NCBI GenBank assembly: GCA_937871825.1
Contig: CALMOK010000295.1
Location: 20,060-60,133, forward strand
Reading direction: 5' to 3'
Length of the DNA stretch: 40,074 bases
From: an uncultured Alphaproteobacteria bacterium
GTDB lineage: Bacteria; Pseudomonadota; Alphaproteobacteria; Rhizobiales; Beijerinckiaceae
Below the pieces are notes generated by a model that worked only from the letters and a program-made list of their open reading frames with translations, searched no databases and was not told the DNA's origin. A program made the translations under genes and the position numbers. Of the stretch, positions 26,442 through 35,205 are shown piece by piece (position 1 is the first letter of the stretch; every line of letters starts with the position of its first letter).

Positions 26442-27379
26442 TGTTGCCCGGCCACGGACGCTATCCTTATTCGCCCATCACGCGCCGGCCAGACTACTGC
26501 TGGCCCAACGGAGCGCGGCTCGCGCTTTATATCGCGATGGGGGTCGAGGAATATGTGTTCAGCGAGGGCCTCACGGAAAACATCATCGCGGGCGGGTCCA
26601 AGCCCGATTTCGTGAACACGTCCTGGCGCGATTACGGTAACCGCGTCGGCGGCTTCCGGCTTCTGGATCGTTTCGCATCACGGGGCATGCCGCTGGCGAT
26701 CCTCCTCAACACGGAAGTCTACGACCACGCACCCGATCTGATGCAGGCCGCCCGAGCGCACGGCGCCGAGATCGTCGGACACGGCCTCACCAATTCCGAC
26801 ACATTGGCGGGCCGGAGCGAGGCCAACGAGGCCAGCTACCTGAAGCACGTGGCCGACCGGATCGCCGCCCAGGAGGGCGCCGCGCCCCGGGGCTGGTCCA
26901 GCCCCTGGCTCGCCCAAACGGAGCGCACCTTCGACCTGCTCGGCGAGGCGGGCTACGGATACGTCCTCGATCTTCGGTTCGACGACCAGCCCGTCTGGCT
27001 GACCACGCGCTCCAAGCCGCTGCTGGCGTTGCCTTATGGGCTTGAACTGAACGACAGCTCGACCATCGTCGGGCGACAGGCAACCGCCGAGGCCTTCGCC
27101 ACGATGATCATCGATGAGTTCGACGAGCAGTTGGCCGCCGCCGAGCACCAGCCGCTCGTGATGAGCATCGTCGTGCACAGCTTCATCTCGGGCGCCCCGT
27201 TCCGTTTGCGCGCTCTCACCCGCGCCCTCGACCATATCGCCGCCCAACGACACAGGGTGTGGATCACCACGCCGGGTGCCATCGCCGACCACTTCGCGGC
27301 GCTCCCCGCCCGCCCGATCGGGCCACCCGATCGCGACGGGCGCTCCACCGCCGCCACGGACGCGGCCATCTCAGATTAA
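26441..27379 (+). CDS. Polysaccharide deacetylase (NodB-fold) family protein, PuuE/allantoinase-like
   Basis: MLPGHGRYPYSPITRRPDYCWPNGARLALYIAMGVEEYVF...DYGNRVGGFRLLDRFASRGMPLAILLNTEVYDHAPDL...EIVGHGLTNSDTLAG; start overlaps the stop of the preceding gene. Confidence 0.82.
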   Translation: MLPGHGRYPYSPITRRPDYCWPNGARLALYIAMGVEEYVFSEGLTENIIAGGSKPDFVNTSWRDYGNRVGGFRLLDRFASRGMPLAILLNTEVYDHAPDLMQAARAHGAEIVGHGLTNSDTLAGRSEANEASYLKHVADRIAAQEGAAPRGWSSPWLAQTERTFDLLGEAGYGYVLDLRFDDQPVWLTTRSKPLLALPYGLELNDSSTIVGRQATAEAFATMIIDEFDEQLAAAEHQPLVMSIVVHSFISGAPFRLRALTRALDHIAAQRHRVWITTPGAIADHFAALPARPIGPPDRDGRSTAATDAAISD

Positions 27380-27454
27380 AGGTTGCGACAGTCGGCCTAT
27401 TGCCCGTGGCGGGCCGCCGGATCAGGACAGGCAGACCGGCGCTGCGTGTCCATG

Positions 27455-27695
27455 TCATGGGATTTGCTCGCGCGTTTGCTTCCGACCGTCACTCTCGCGC
27501 AGGCATCCCATCACGTCATCGAGCGGCAGCATGGAGCGCTGCCGGAAAGCGACGATCATCGCCTCTCCGACCGGCGTCGGCGCCATGCTTCGGCGCGCTC
27601 GAGGCCCCATGGGGGGCGAGGTCCCTGAACGCGAGCGCCACTGCGCCACCGTCGTCCGGCTCAGTCCGTAGAGTCTGGTGAGGGTGCTCGGTGTC
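27455..27695 (-). pseudogene. IS481-family transposase, N-terminal fragment
   Basis: Reverse-strand translation TPSTLTRLYGLSRTTVAQWRSRSGTSPPMGPRARRSMAPTPVGEAMIVAFRQRSMLPLDDVMGCL...; cf. IS481 N-terminus 'LAKRYGINPKTVAKWRKR...MGPK...STVLSxEEEAIIVAFRRHTLLPLDDCLYAL'. Confidence 0.75.
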
Positions 27696-27835
27696 GCTTT
27701 CGACCTTGGAGTTCGGCTCGAACTCGCGGCGTCGTTCGGGCGCTGCCTTGAAGAACCCCTGCCGTAACGCCTCCTCAGCCTCGCGGCTCAGCCGAGAGTC
27801 ACAATTCCCCAGGGGCCGCACGGCTGACGCGGATC

Positions 27836-28876
27836 CTATGCGGCGTCCTGCGGCACCGGTGCGGAGGCCGCAATCAGGTTCTCGGTTTTAAGGTCGGCCC
27901 AGAGCGCGGACGGGATGGCGACGCGCATGTAATCCATGTTCTGCTCGAGTTCCGCGACCGACCGCGCTCCGGGGATAACGCTGACCACGAGCGGGTGGGC
28001 GAGCGGGAATCGCAGCGCGGCGGCCGGCACGGGAACGTCGTGCCGCGCGCAGATCGCCGCGATCCGGCGCACGCGTTCCAAAACCGCCGGTGGGGCCGCG
28101 CGCGTGTTGAAAGTCGCGCCATCGACAGCGCCGGTCGCCAGGATGCCGGAATTATAGGGCCCGCCCACGATGATCTTGGTGCCGCGCTGTTCGCAGAGAG
28201 GCAGCAGCGTGTCGAGGGGCTCCTGTTCCAGGAGCGTGTACCGGCCGGCGAGAAGGAAATAGTCGAACTGCCCGGCCACCACGAAGTCGGACAACATCTG
28301 CCACTGGTTGATGCCCACCCCTACGGCCTTGATGACGCCCTGCTGGCGCAGTTCGTCGAGCACCGGATAAGCGCCATCCATGGCCTCGCGGAAGCGGCTG
28401 CGCGCGTAAGGGTCTTCGCCGGGGGCGAAATGGAGCGCCTCGTCCGGGTCATGGATCGACACCATGTCCACGGCATCCACCCCGAGCCGCTTCAGCGTGC
28501 CTTCGAGTGATCGCAGCACGGCGTCGCGGGAATAGTCGAAGTCGGCCCGCATGGCCGGTGGCGCGTCCCACAGCGTCGGCTTCAGCTCCTCGGGCGGGAT
28601 CGGCACGAGGTCGTAGCCGATCTTGGACGAGATAACGATCTCGCGGCGCGGCAGGCCGCGGATCGCCTCGCCGAGGCGCGTCTCGCTCAGCCCGAATCCG
28701 TAAACCGGCGCGGTGTCGAAATAGCGGACGCCGGCGTCGTAGGCGGCCTGCACGGTGGCCAGCGCGGCGTCAGTGTCGACGGCGCGGTACATGTTGCCGA
28801 GCCCCGTTCCGCCGAGACCCATCGTGGTCAGATGAAGTCCGCGCGACGTCACCGCCCGCGTGTCGATTGCCGGCAT
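27836..28876 (-). CDS. Aldo/keto reductase (D-threo-aldose / L-fucose dehydrogenase-like)
   Basis: MPAIDTRAVTSRGLHLTTMGLGGTGLGNMYRAVDTDAALATVQAAYDAGVRYFDTAPVYGFGLSETRLGEAI... Confidence 0.9.
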   Translation of the reverse strand: MPAIDTRAVTSRGLHLTTMGLGGTGLGNMYRAVDTDAALATVQAAYDAGVRYFDTAPVYGFGLSETRLGEAIRGLPRREIVISSKIGYDLVPIPPEELKPTLWDAPPAMRADFDYSRDAVLRSLEGTLKRLGVDAVDMVSIHDPDEALHFAPGEDPYARSRFREAMDGAYPVLDELRQQGVIKAVGVGINQWQMLSDFVVAGQFDYFLLAGRYTLLEQEPLDTLLPLCEQRGTKIIVGGPYNSGILATGAVDGATFNTRAAPPAVLERVRRIAAICARHDVPVPAAALRFPLAHPLVVSVIPGARSVAELEQNMDYMRVAIPSALWADLKTENLIAASAPVPQDAA

Positions 28877-28961
28877 CTGGTCTCCTCCGAGATGGTGCGG
28901 CCGACGTGGTTTCGCGGCGACTCCCGCAACTCGGCCTGTCGGCAGCATTGACACAGAATTT

Positions 28962-28979
28962 GTCATATAACAATATGAC
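28962..28979. promoter_or_regulatory. Inverted repeat GTCATAT-AACA-ATATGAC, candidate operator between AKR and sugar-binding protein genes
   Basis: Perfect 7-bp arms with 4-bp spacer, preceded by a second overlapping dyad TGACA-N7-TGTCA (28949-28965) that includes a perfect TTGACA. Confidence 0.5.
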
Positions 28980-29034
28980 TAGGTGGCGTGACTCCGCGGT
29001 CAACAGCGCGGGCAGGCCCAACGGGGAGGTGATC

Positions 29035-30096
29035 ATGAAGGACGTTTCCGTAGAACCGCATCAGGACGTCGGCGCCGGCTCCGGCCTGGACCGACGGCGC
29101 GCTCTGGCGCTTGCCGGGCTCGCAGGCGCCGGTCTCGGAATGGGGCTGCGCCCAGCGGCCGCCCAGAATGCCCCGGCCGGCCTCCCCAAGAAGCCGTACA
29201 AGTTCTTCTTCGTCTGCCACGTGACGCTGGACCAGTTCTTCACCCCCACGATCTACGGCGTCCAGGACGCCTGCGCGGCTTTCGGCTGCACCTATCAGTG
29301 GACCGGGTCGCAGAAGAACGTCGTGTCCGAGATGGTCAACGCCATGCAGACGGCGATCGCCGCCAAGGCCGATGGCATCGCGGTCTGCCTCGTCGACCCG
29401 ACCGCGTTCGACGCTCCCACGGCAGCCGCCGCGGCGGCCGGCATTCCGGTCATCGCCTTCAATGCCGACGTGCCCACCGGCAGCCCCAACAAGCGCCTCG
29501 CCTACGTGGGCCAGCCGCTCTACCAGTCCGGCTACAATTCCGCGCTCAAATGGCTGCAGCAGGTGCCTGAAGGCGGCCATGTCATGCTGTCCATCAGCGT
29601 GCCAGGCTCGCTCAACCAGCAGCCGCGCCTTGATGGCTACATCCAGGCCATCAAGGATCATGGCAAGAACGTCACTTACGACGTGGTGAACGCGGGGCCG
29701 GATCCGGCCACCGAGATTTCACGCATCGAGAGCTATTATCTCGGCCACAAGGACGTGAAGGGCTTGTTTGGCACCGGCGGGTCCGACACCTACGCCTGCG
29801 GCTTCGTGTCCAACAAATACGGGCTCGGCAAGCAGGGCGTGCCGGTCGCTGGCTTCGATCTGTTCCCGCAGACGCTGACCTACATAAAGAACGGCGACGT
29901 CAACTTCACCACCGACCAGCAGGCCTACCTGCAGGGCTTCCTGCCCGTGCAGCAGCTTTACCTGCACAAGCTGTCCGCCGGCCTCGTGGGACCGACGACG
30001 AGCGACACGAGCCAGGCCTATGTCACCAAGGACAACGTCGATGCCTACCTGGCCCAGAGCCGCTTCGAGGGTCGCACCAGCGCCGAGCCGACCTGA
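29035..30096 (+). CDS. Sugar ABC transporter substrate-binding protein (periplasmic binding protein, RbsB-type), Tat-like signal
   Basis: MKDVSVEPHQDVGAGSGLDRRRALALAGLAGAGLGMGLRPAAAQNAPAGLPKKPYKFFFVCHVTLDQFFTPTIYGVQDACAAFGC... Confidence 0.9.
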   Translation: MKDVSVEPHQDVGAGSGLDRRRALALAGLAGAGLGMGLRPAAAQNAPAGLPKKPYKFFFVCHVTLDQFFTPTIYGVQDACAAFGCTYQWTGSQKNVVSEMVNAMQTAIAAKADGIAVCLVDPTAFDAPTAAAAAAGIPVIAFNADVPTGSPNKRLAYVGQPLYQSGYNSALKWLQQVPEGGHVMLSISVPGSLNQQPRLDGYIQAIKDHGKNVTYDVVNAGPDPATEISRIESYYLGHKDVKGLFGTGGSDTYACGFVSNKYGLGKQGVPVAGFDLFPQTLTYIKNGDVNFTTDQQAYLQGFLPVQQLYLHKLSAGLVGPTTSDTSQAYVTKDNVDAYLAQSRFEGRTSAEPT

Positions 30097-30152
30097 TCGG
30101 CGTCACTGCCGACAGGTGACCATCGCCGCTCCCTGAACGAAGAGGGCCTCCA

Positions 30153-31223
30153 TTGTCGACCGTAGAGCCCAGTGATCGGGCGCTTTCCTTGAAGCCGTCG
30201 CGGCTGCCCGACACAGCGTCGCGTCGGCTGCTGGTCTGGCTGTCGCGCTACCGCGAGATCAGCATCGCGGCCGTGGCGATCGCCCTGGTGGCCTATTTCC
30301 AGATCGGCAGCGGTGGCACCTTCCTGTCGGGGCAGTTCATCGGCGTGGTGCTGCGCGAGACCGGCCGGCTGGGGCTCATCGCCGTGGCCGAGGTCATGTT
30401 GATGATCACGGGTGAGATCGACCTCTCGCTCAGCAGCATCTTCTCGTTGTCGCCCTACCTCATGTCGTTCCTGGCGACCACCTTCGGCCTGCCCCTCTGG
30501 GTCGGCGCCCTTATCGGGCTCGTGCTCGGCGTCGCGGTCGGCTTCGTCAACGGCATCATCACGGTCCGCCTCAAGGTGCCGTCCCTCATCACCACGGTCG
30601 GGACGCTGTTCCTCCTGCAAGGTATCGTGGTCTCGATCCACAACAGCCAACCCATCGTCGCTCCCGTCGAGGAGCCCTTCAACGCGATCTTCGGCGAGAG
30701 CCTCTACGATCCCGCAGACGGCCTCTTTTCGTTGCACGCCGTCACGGCGTTCACACCCTTCCTCTGGACCGCCGCCGTGATCGCGATCCTGGCGCTCGTG
30801 CTCCACCGGACGACGTTCGGGCTCCACACCGTGGCGACGGGCAGCAATCTCACCGGCGCGCGCGAGATCGGCATCCGTACGGACCGCATCAAGATCGCCA
30901 ACTTCATGATCGCCGGGGCCCTCGCAGCGCTCGCCGGCATCATCAACACGGCGCAGTTCGGGTCTGCGGATCCGCAGGCCGGCAGCCCGTTCCTGACCCT
31001 CCAGGCTATCGCGGCGGCCGTGATCGGCGGCACCTCGCTGCTGGGCGGCTCGGGAACCGTGGTGGGCGCGCTGATCGGTGCCTTCGTGGTGGCCTCGCTC
31101 AACAACGGCCTCGTGATGGTCGGTACGCAGGCGACCCGGTCGGACATCTACCTCGGCATCGCCATTACGGCGGCCATGATCCTCAACGTGCAGGTAGACC
31201 GCCTGCGGACCCGGAGGCGCTGA
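30153..31223 (+). CDS. Sugar ABC transporter permease (RbsC-type)
   Basis: GLIAVAEVMLMITGEIDLSLSSIFSLSPYLMSFL...TVGTLFLLQGIVVSIHNSQP...AAVIGGTSLLGGSGTVVGALIGAFVVASLNNGLVMVG. Confidence 0.92.
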   Translation: MSTVEPSDRALSLKPSRLPDTASRRLLVWLSRYREISIAAVAIALVAYFQIGSGGTFLSGQFIGVVLRETGRLGLIAVAEVMLMITGEIDLSLSSIFSLSPYLMSFLATTFGLPLWVGALIGLVLGVAVGFVNGIITVRLKVPSLITTVGTLFLLQGIVVSIHNSQPIVAPVEEPFNAIFGESLYDPADGLFSLHAVTAFTPFLWTAAVIAILALVLHRTTFGLHTVATGSNLTGAREIGIRTDRIKIANFMIAGALAALAGIINTAQFGSADPQAGSPFLTLQAIAAAVIGGTSLLGGSGTVVGALIGAFVVASLNNGLVMVGTQATRSDIYLGIAITAAMILNVQVDRLRTRRR

Positions 31224-31224
31224 C

Positions 31225-32028
31225 GTGACCGAGCCGACGATCCCCGCCCTCAGCCCGGATGCGCCGCCGGTGCTCGAGATGACGCATATCAGCAAAAGCT
31301 TCGGGGCCGTGACGGCGCTGGTCGACGTCACCTTGAAGCTGCGCAAAGGCGAGGTGCTGGCCCTCGTCGGCGACAACGGCGCGGGAAAGTCCACCCTCAT
31401 CAAGATCATGTCGGGGTTCCATCGCGCCGACGCGGGCAGCATGAAGGTCGACGGCGCCGCCGTGGGCTTCGCCTCGCCGCGTGAAGCGCGCGCGCACGGC
31501 ATCGAGACGGTTTATCAGGACCTCGCCATGATCGGCGACCTCAGCGTCTACCATAACATGTTCCTCGGCCGGGAATACCACCGACGGGTCCTCGGCCTGA
31601 ACCTGCTCGACAACGCCCGCATGCGGACGCTGGCGCAAAGCCACCTGAGGACGCTCGGCATCGCTATTCCCGACGTCAACGGCACCGTCGACATGTTATC
31701 GGGCGGCCAAAGGCAGTGTATTGCGGTGGCGCGCTCGATCTACGCTTCGCCCTCGATCCTCATCCTCGACGAGCCGCTCGCGGCGCTCGGCGTGCGCGAA
31801 AGCGGCTACGTGCTCGGACTCATCCAGAAGCTGCGGCAGCAGCGGGAAGTCTCGGTCGTCCTCATCGTCCACAACTACAGCCAGATCTTCGAGATCTGCG
31901 ACCGCATCAACTTCCTCCACTCCGGCGAGATCGTGCTCGACGTGTCCACGGCCGAAACGAGCGAGGAGGACCTGATCCGCATTGTCAAATCGGGACTCGG
32001 CCGGCGCGCCGTCGCATCGGCGGCCTGA
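31225..32028 (+). CDS. Sugar ABC transporter ATP-binding protein (single-NBD, FrcA-like)
   Basis: GTG start; GDNGAGKSTLIKIMSG, MLSGGQRQCIAVARSIY, ILILDEPLAALGV. Confidence 0.92.
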   Translation: MTEPTIPALSPDAPPVLEMTHISKSFGAVTALVDVTLKLRKGEVLALVGDNGAGKSTLIKIMSGFHRADAGSMKVDGAAVGFASPREARAHGIETVYQDLAMIGDLSVYHNMFLGREYHRRVLGLNLLDNARMRTLAQSHLRTLGIAIPDVNGTVDMLSGGQRQCIAVARSIYASPSILILDEPLAALGVRESGYVLGLIQKLRQQREVSVVLIVHNYSQIFEICDRINFLHSGEIVLDVSTAETSEEDLIRIVKSGLGRRAVASAA

Positions 32029-32081
32029 ACCATCGCCCCACACAGCCCGGATCGCCTCCGGGCACCCTCATGGAGTCGCAC

Positions 32082-33032
32082 GTGACCATCGCCCCCGCAG
32101 AACTCGGCCCGCGCCTAGGCAGCGGCCTGCTTTCCTTTCCCGTGACCTTCTTCGATGCCGAAGGAAGGTTCAACGAAGCGGGCTACCGCGCCCATGTGGC
32201 CGCGCAGGGCGAAGCGGGCGTGAGCGGGCTCTTCGCGGCCGGCGGCACGGGTGAGTTCTTTTCCCTGACCTTCACCGAATACCAGAGGGTGGTCGCGGCG
32301 GCTGCGCAATCGGTTCCTGCCGGCGTGCCGCTCTTGGCTGGGGTCGGCTACGGCACGCATGTCGCGGTCGAGTTCGCCAGGGCCGCCGAGGCGGCGGGTG
32401 CCCAGGGCCTGCTCGTTCTGCCGCCCTATCTCGTGTCGTCCGAGCAGGAAGGCCTGCGGCGCCACCTGACCGCGATCTGTCAAGCCGTCGGCATTGGCGT
32501 TATCGCCTATAACCGCGACAATGCCGTGCTCACCCCGGACACGCTGGCGCGGGTGGCGGAGGACTGTCCCAATCTGATCGGCTTCAAGGATGGCGTCGGC
32601 AACATCGAGAGCCTGACGCTCGTGCGCGCCCGCATGGGCGACCGGGTGATCCTGATCGGCGGCATGCCGACGGCCGAGGTCCACGCCAGCGCCGCCCAGG
32701 CAATCGGCATGACCACCTATTCTTCCGCCATCTATAATTTCGCGCCGGCGGCGGCGCTCGCCTTCCACGCCGCGCTTCGGGTCGGGCGGCGGGAGGAGGT
32801 CGACAGTCTCCTGAAGACGTTTTTCGCGCCCTACCTCGCCATCCGCAATCGGCACGCCGGCTACGCGGTGTCGATCGTCAAGGCGGGCGTGCGGATCGCC
32901 GGCCACGCCTGCGGGCCCGTGCGGCTGCCGCTCCTCGACCTGACGCCGGACGAGGAAGTCCAACTCGCGGCCCTCATGTCCCGCTGCGACATGCCGGTCG
33001 CGGCGTCGTGGTTGGAGCGCCGCGTCACCTGA
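32082..33032 (+). CDS. kdgD: 5-dehydro-4-deoxyglucarate dehydratase (DHDPS/KdgD family)
   Basis: LGSGLLSFPVTFFDAEGRFNEAGYRAHV...GLFAAGGTGEFFSLT...VIAYNRDNAVLTPDTLARVAEDCPNLIGFKDGVGNIE. GTG at 32082 has a GGAG 5-6 nt upstream; in-frame ATG at 32070 is the alternative. Confidence 0.87.
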   Translation: MTIAPAELGPRLGSGLLSFPVTFFDAEGRFNEAGYRAHVAAQGEAGVSGLFAAGGTGEFFSLTFTEYQRVVAAAAQSVPAGVPLLAGVGYGTHVAVEFARAAEAAGAQGLLVLPPYLVSSEQEGLRRHLTAICQAVGIGVIAYNRDNAVLTPDTLARVAEDCPNLIGFKDGVGNIESLTLVRARMGDRVILIGGMPTAEVHASAAQAIGMTTYSSAIYNFAPAAALAFHAALRVGRREEVDSLLKTFFAPYLAIRNRHAGYAVSIVKAGVRIAGHACGPVRLPLLDLTPDEEVQLAALMSRCDMPVAASWLERRVT

Positions 33033-33051
33033 CGGGTGGACGCGGAGCCGT

Positions 33052-33819
33052 TCAGGACTCCGACAGCCTCCGGTTCAGGCGCGCGTAGCGTTCCCGCGCC
33101 GCGACGAGGTGCTCGCGCGCCGATAAGCGCGCGGCCTCGACGCTGCCGCGCTCGATCGCCTGCAACAGGCGGCGGTGCTCATCCTGCACGTGAGCCAGGT
33201 AGGCGCTGCGCTGTTTGGGGGTCTCCGACGGAGGGCGGACCGTTTGACGCGGAATAATCACGGGGCCGAGGAAATGCAGGAAGCGTTCGAAATAAGGATT
33301 GCCGGTGGCGGTCGAGATGGCGCGGTGGAAGCCGTAGTCGGACTGCACCGCGCTTTCGTCCGCCGCGATGGCGGCATCGATGGCTTTAAGGTGGCCTTCC
33401 ATGGCCGTGAGGTCCTGTTCGGTCCGGTGCAGGGCAGCGAGGCCGGCCGCCTCAACCTCCACGGCAAGCCGCAAGTGAAGAACGTTGGAGATATCGGCGA
33501 GGCTGCGCACCTCGCTGGCCACGATGCGGAACACCGAATTCTCGTCCGGATTGGCGACGAAGACGCCAGACCCCTGGCGGCTGACCACCAAGCCTTGCGA
33601 GCGCAGCGACGCCATCGCCTCGCGAACAACGGTGCGGCTGACCCCGAAGCGTCCGATCAACTCCTGCTCGGTCGGCAGCTTCTCGCCCGGGTCGAGATGC
33701 CCGCCGCGGATCTCTCGCGCCAGCAGATCGGCCACTTGGCTTGCGCGGCTTTGGGGCAGCACCAAGGTGCCGATGGGAGGGGGCATGTGCATCCGGCTCA
33801 CGAGCGATAGGATGAGCAT
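33052..33819 (-). CDS. GntR family transcriptional regulator, FadR/FCD subfamily
   Basis: ASQVADLLAREIRGGHLDPGEKLPTEQELIGRFGVSRTVVREAMASLRSQGLVVSRQGSGVFVA plus FCD helices (RLAVEVEAAGLAA, DYGFHRAISTATGNPYFERFL, EHRRLLQAIERGSVEAA). Confidence 0.93.
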   Translation of the reverse strand: MLILSLVSRMHMPPPIGTLVLPQSRASQVADLLAREIRGGHLDPGEKLPTEQELIGRFGVSRTVVREAMASLRSQGLVVSRQGSGVFVANPDENSVFRIVASEVRSLADISNVLHLRLAVEVEAAGLAALHRTEQDLTAMEGHLKAIDAAIAADESAVQSDYGFHRAISTATGNPYFERFLHFLGPVIIPRQTVRPPSETPKQRSAYLAHVQDEHRRLLQAIERGSVEAARLSAREHLVAARERYARLNRRLSES

Positions 33820-33906
33820 ATCACGTTACGGCCACGCTCGCTCGCCCGCGATGCCCCCGGGCGACGGCGGCGCGCGGTGGCGCCCCATGGTTTTGGAGTA
33901 CCTGCG

Positions 33907-34746
33907 ATGACGGACCTCAGCCGACCCGTGCTGCTCACGGGCGCGTCGGGCACGCTCGGCCGCCTGCTGGCGTCGCGTCTCGCCGGCCTCGGCTGGCGCC
34001 TGCGGCTGACCGACCGCGCGGCATTTCCCGATCCGGTGCCGCCCGGCTGCAGCTTCCACGCCCTCGATCTGGAAGACCAAGCCGCCCTGGTGGAGGTCGC
34101 CGAGGGATGCGGCCTGATCCTGCACTTTGGCGGCATCTCGACCGAACAATCCTTCGACGCCATCCTCGGTCCGAACGTCCGCGGTGCTTACCACGTCTAT
34201 GAACTTGCCCGCCGCCTCAAGGCCCGCGTGGTCTTCGCCTCGTCCAACCATGCCTTTGGGCTCTACGAGCGCACGGTGCGCCTCGACCACGATTGCCTGC
34301 CCCGACCGGACGGCTTTTACGGCCTGTCCAAGGCCTATGGCGAGCTTCTGGCCCGCATGTATTGGGAGAAGCACGCGGTGGAGACCGTGGCGGTGCGCAT
34401 CGGCTCCGTGCTGCCGGCCGTGCCGGACGAGCGCATAATGGCCACCTGGATGTCGCACGACGACCTCGTATCCCTGATGCAGCGCTGCGCGGGCACCCCT
34501 GAGGTGGGCTTCTCGATCATCTGGGGGGCGTCGAACAACAGCCGCAGCTTTTGGGGACGCGACGACCGGGAACGGCTCGGTTGGGCGCCGCGGGACAGTT
34601 CCGACGGGCAGGCGGCTGCGGTCGTGGGCAAGGTCACGAGTGATCCCGTGGCCGAGCGATACCAGGGCGGCCGTTTCGTGAGCCAGGATTTCACCCGGCC
34701 GGACTTCGTCGCTAGCGCCATGTTTCCCGGCCCGGCGCCGGAGTAG
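33907..34746 (+). CDS. udh: NAD-dependent epimerase/dehydratase family, uronate dehydrogenase-like
   Basis: PVLLTGASGTLGRLLASRLAGLGWRLRLTDR...LILHFGGISTEQSFDAILGPNVRGAYHVYELARRLKARVVFASSNHAFGLYER...DGFYGLSKAYGELLARMY. Confidence 0.83.
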   Translation: MTDLSRPVLLTGASGTLGRLLASRLAGLGWRLRLTDRAAFPDPVPPGCSFHALDLEDQAALVEVAEGCGLILHFGGISTEQSFDAILGPNVRGAYHVYELARRLKARVVFASSNHAFGLYERTVRLDHDCLPRPDGFYGLSKAYGELLARMYWEKHAVETVAVRIGSVLPAVPDERIMATWMSHDDLVSLMQRCAGTPEVGFSIIWGASNNSRSFWGRDDRERLGWAPRDSSDGQAAAVVGKVTSDPVAERYQGGRFVSQDFTRPDFVASAMFPGPAPE

Positions 34747-34834
34747 ACCTTACCGGGCGCCGGAGCCTCGTGACCGGCGCCAGGCTTGGCCCCAACGGGC
34801 CTGCCACTCGGCCGGTGAGCCGCTCGAGGCTGAA

Positions 34835-35205
34835 GGGCATCACGCGCTGGCGCTGTTCGCCGAGGCCGTCCAGTCCGGGCGCCATGGTGTCGCCGGCCTT
34901 GAGATGGAGCGGCGGCTTCATGCCGAGGCCGACCGGGGGCGTGCCGGTGATATCGACGGGAAGGATCATCTTTGACGTTGTGCTGACGACCTCGATGCCG
35001 CGGCACGGCACACCGTAGCGCGTCACCACCAGCCCGGGCCATGGTCCTCGACGGCGTGGGCCATGGCGGCCTAAGGCCTTGCCGTCCCCGATCACGCGCC
35101 TTTTGAGGAAGGCAGGTGCGGCGGCACGCAAAGGTCCGGCTGCGCAACCGCCACCGCTGCATCGAACATGGCGCGGGGCAGCGTCGCGGGCGCGGTCACG
35201 ATAAC
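34835..35205 (-). pseudogene. Chimeric pseudogene: glycerate 2-kinase/hydroxypyruvate reductase (TtuD/MOFRL)-like N-terminus joined to a fumarylacetoacetate hydrolase-family C-terminus
   Basis: LPRAMFDAAVAVAQPDLCVPPHLPSSKG / (frameshift) RVIGDGKA...(shift) AMAHAVEDHGP.../ PGLVVTRYGVPCRGIEVV is TtuD-like; the same frame continues as STTSKMILPVDITGTPPVGLGMKPPLHLKAGDTMAPGLDGLGEQRQRVMPF, an FAH-family C-terminus. Confidence 0.6.

Noticed and set aside
27516-27821. 101-aa minus ORF MRPLGNCDSRLSREAEEALRQGF...
   Set aside because: Overlaps the IS481 N-terminal fragment in a different frame; no independent evidence for coding.
30045-31502. 485-aa minus-strand ORF
   Set aside because: Antisense to sugar permease and ATPase genes; D/R/H/G-rich shadow.
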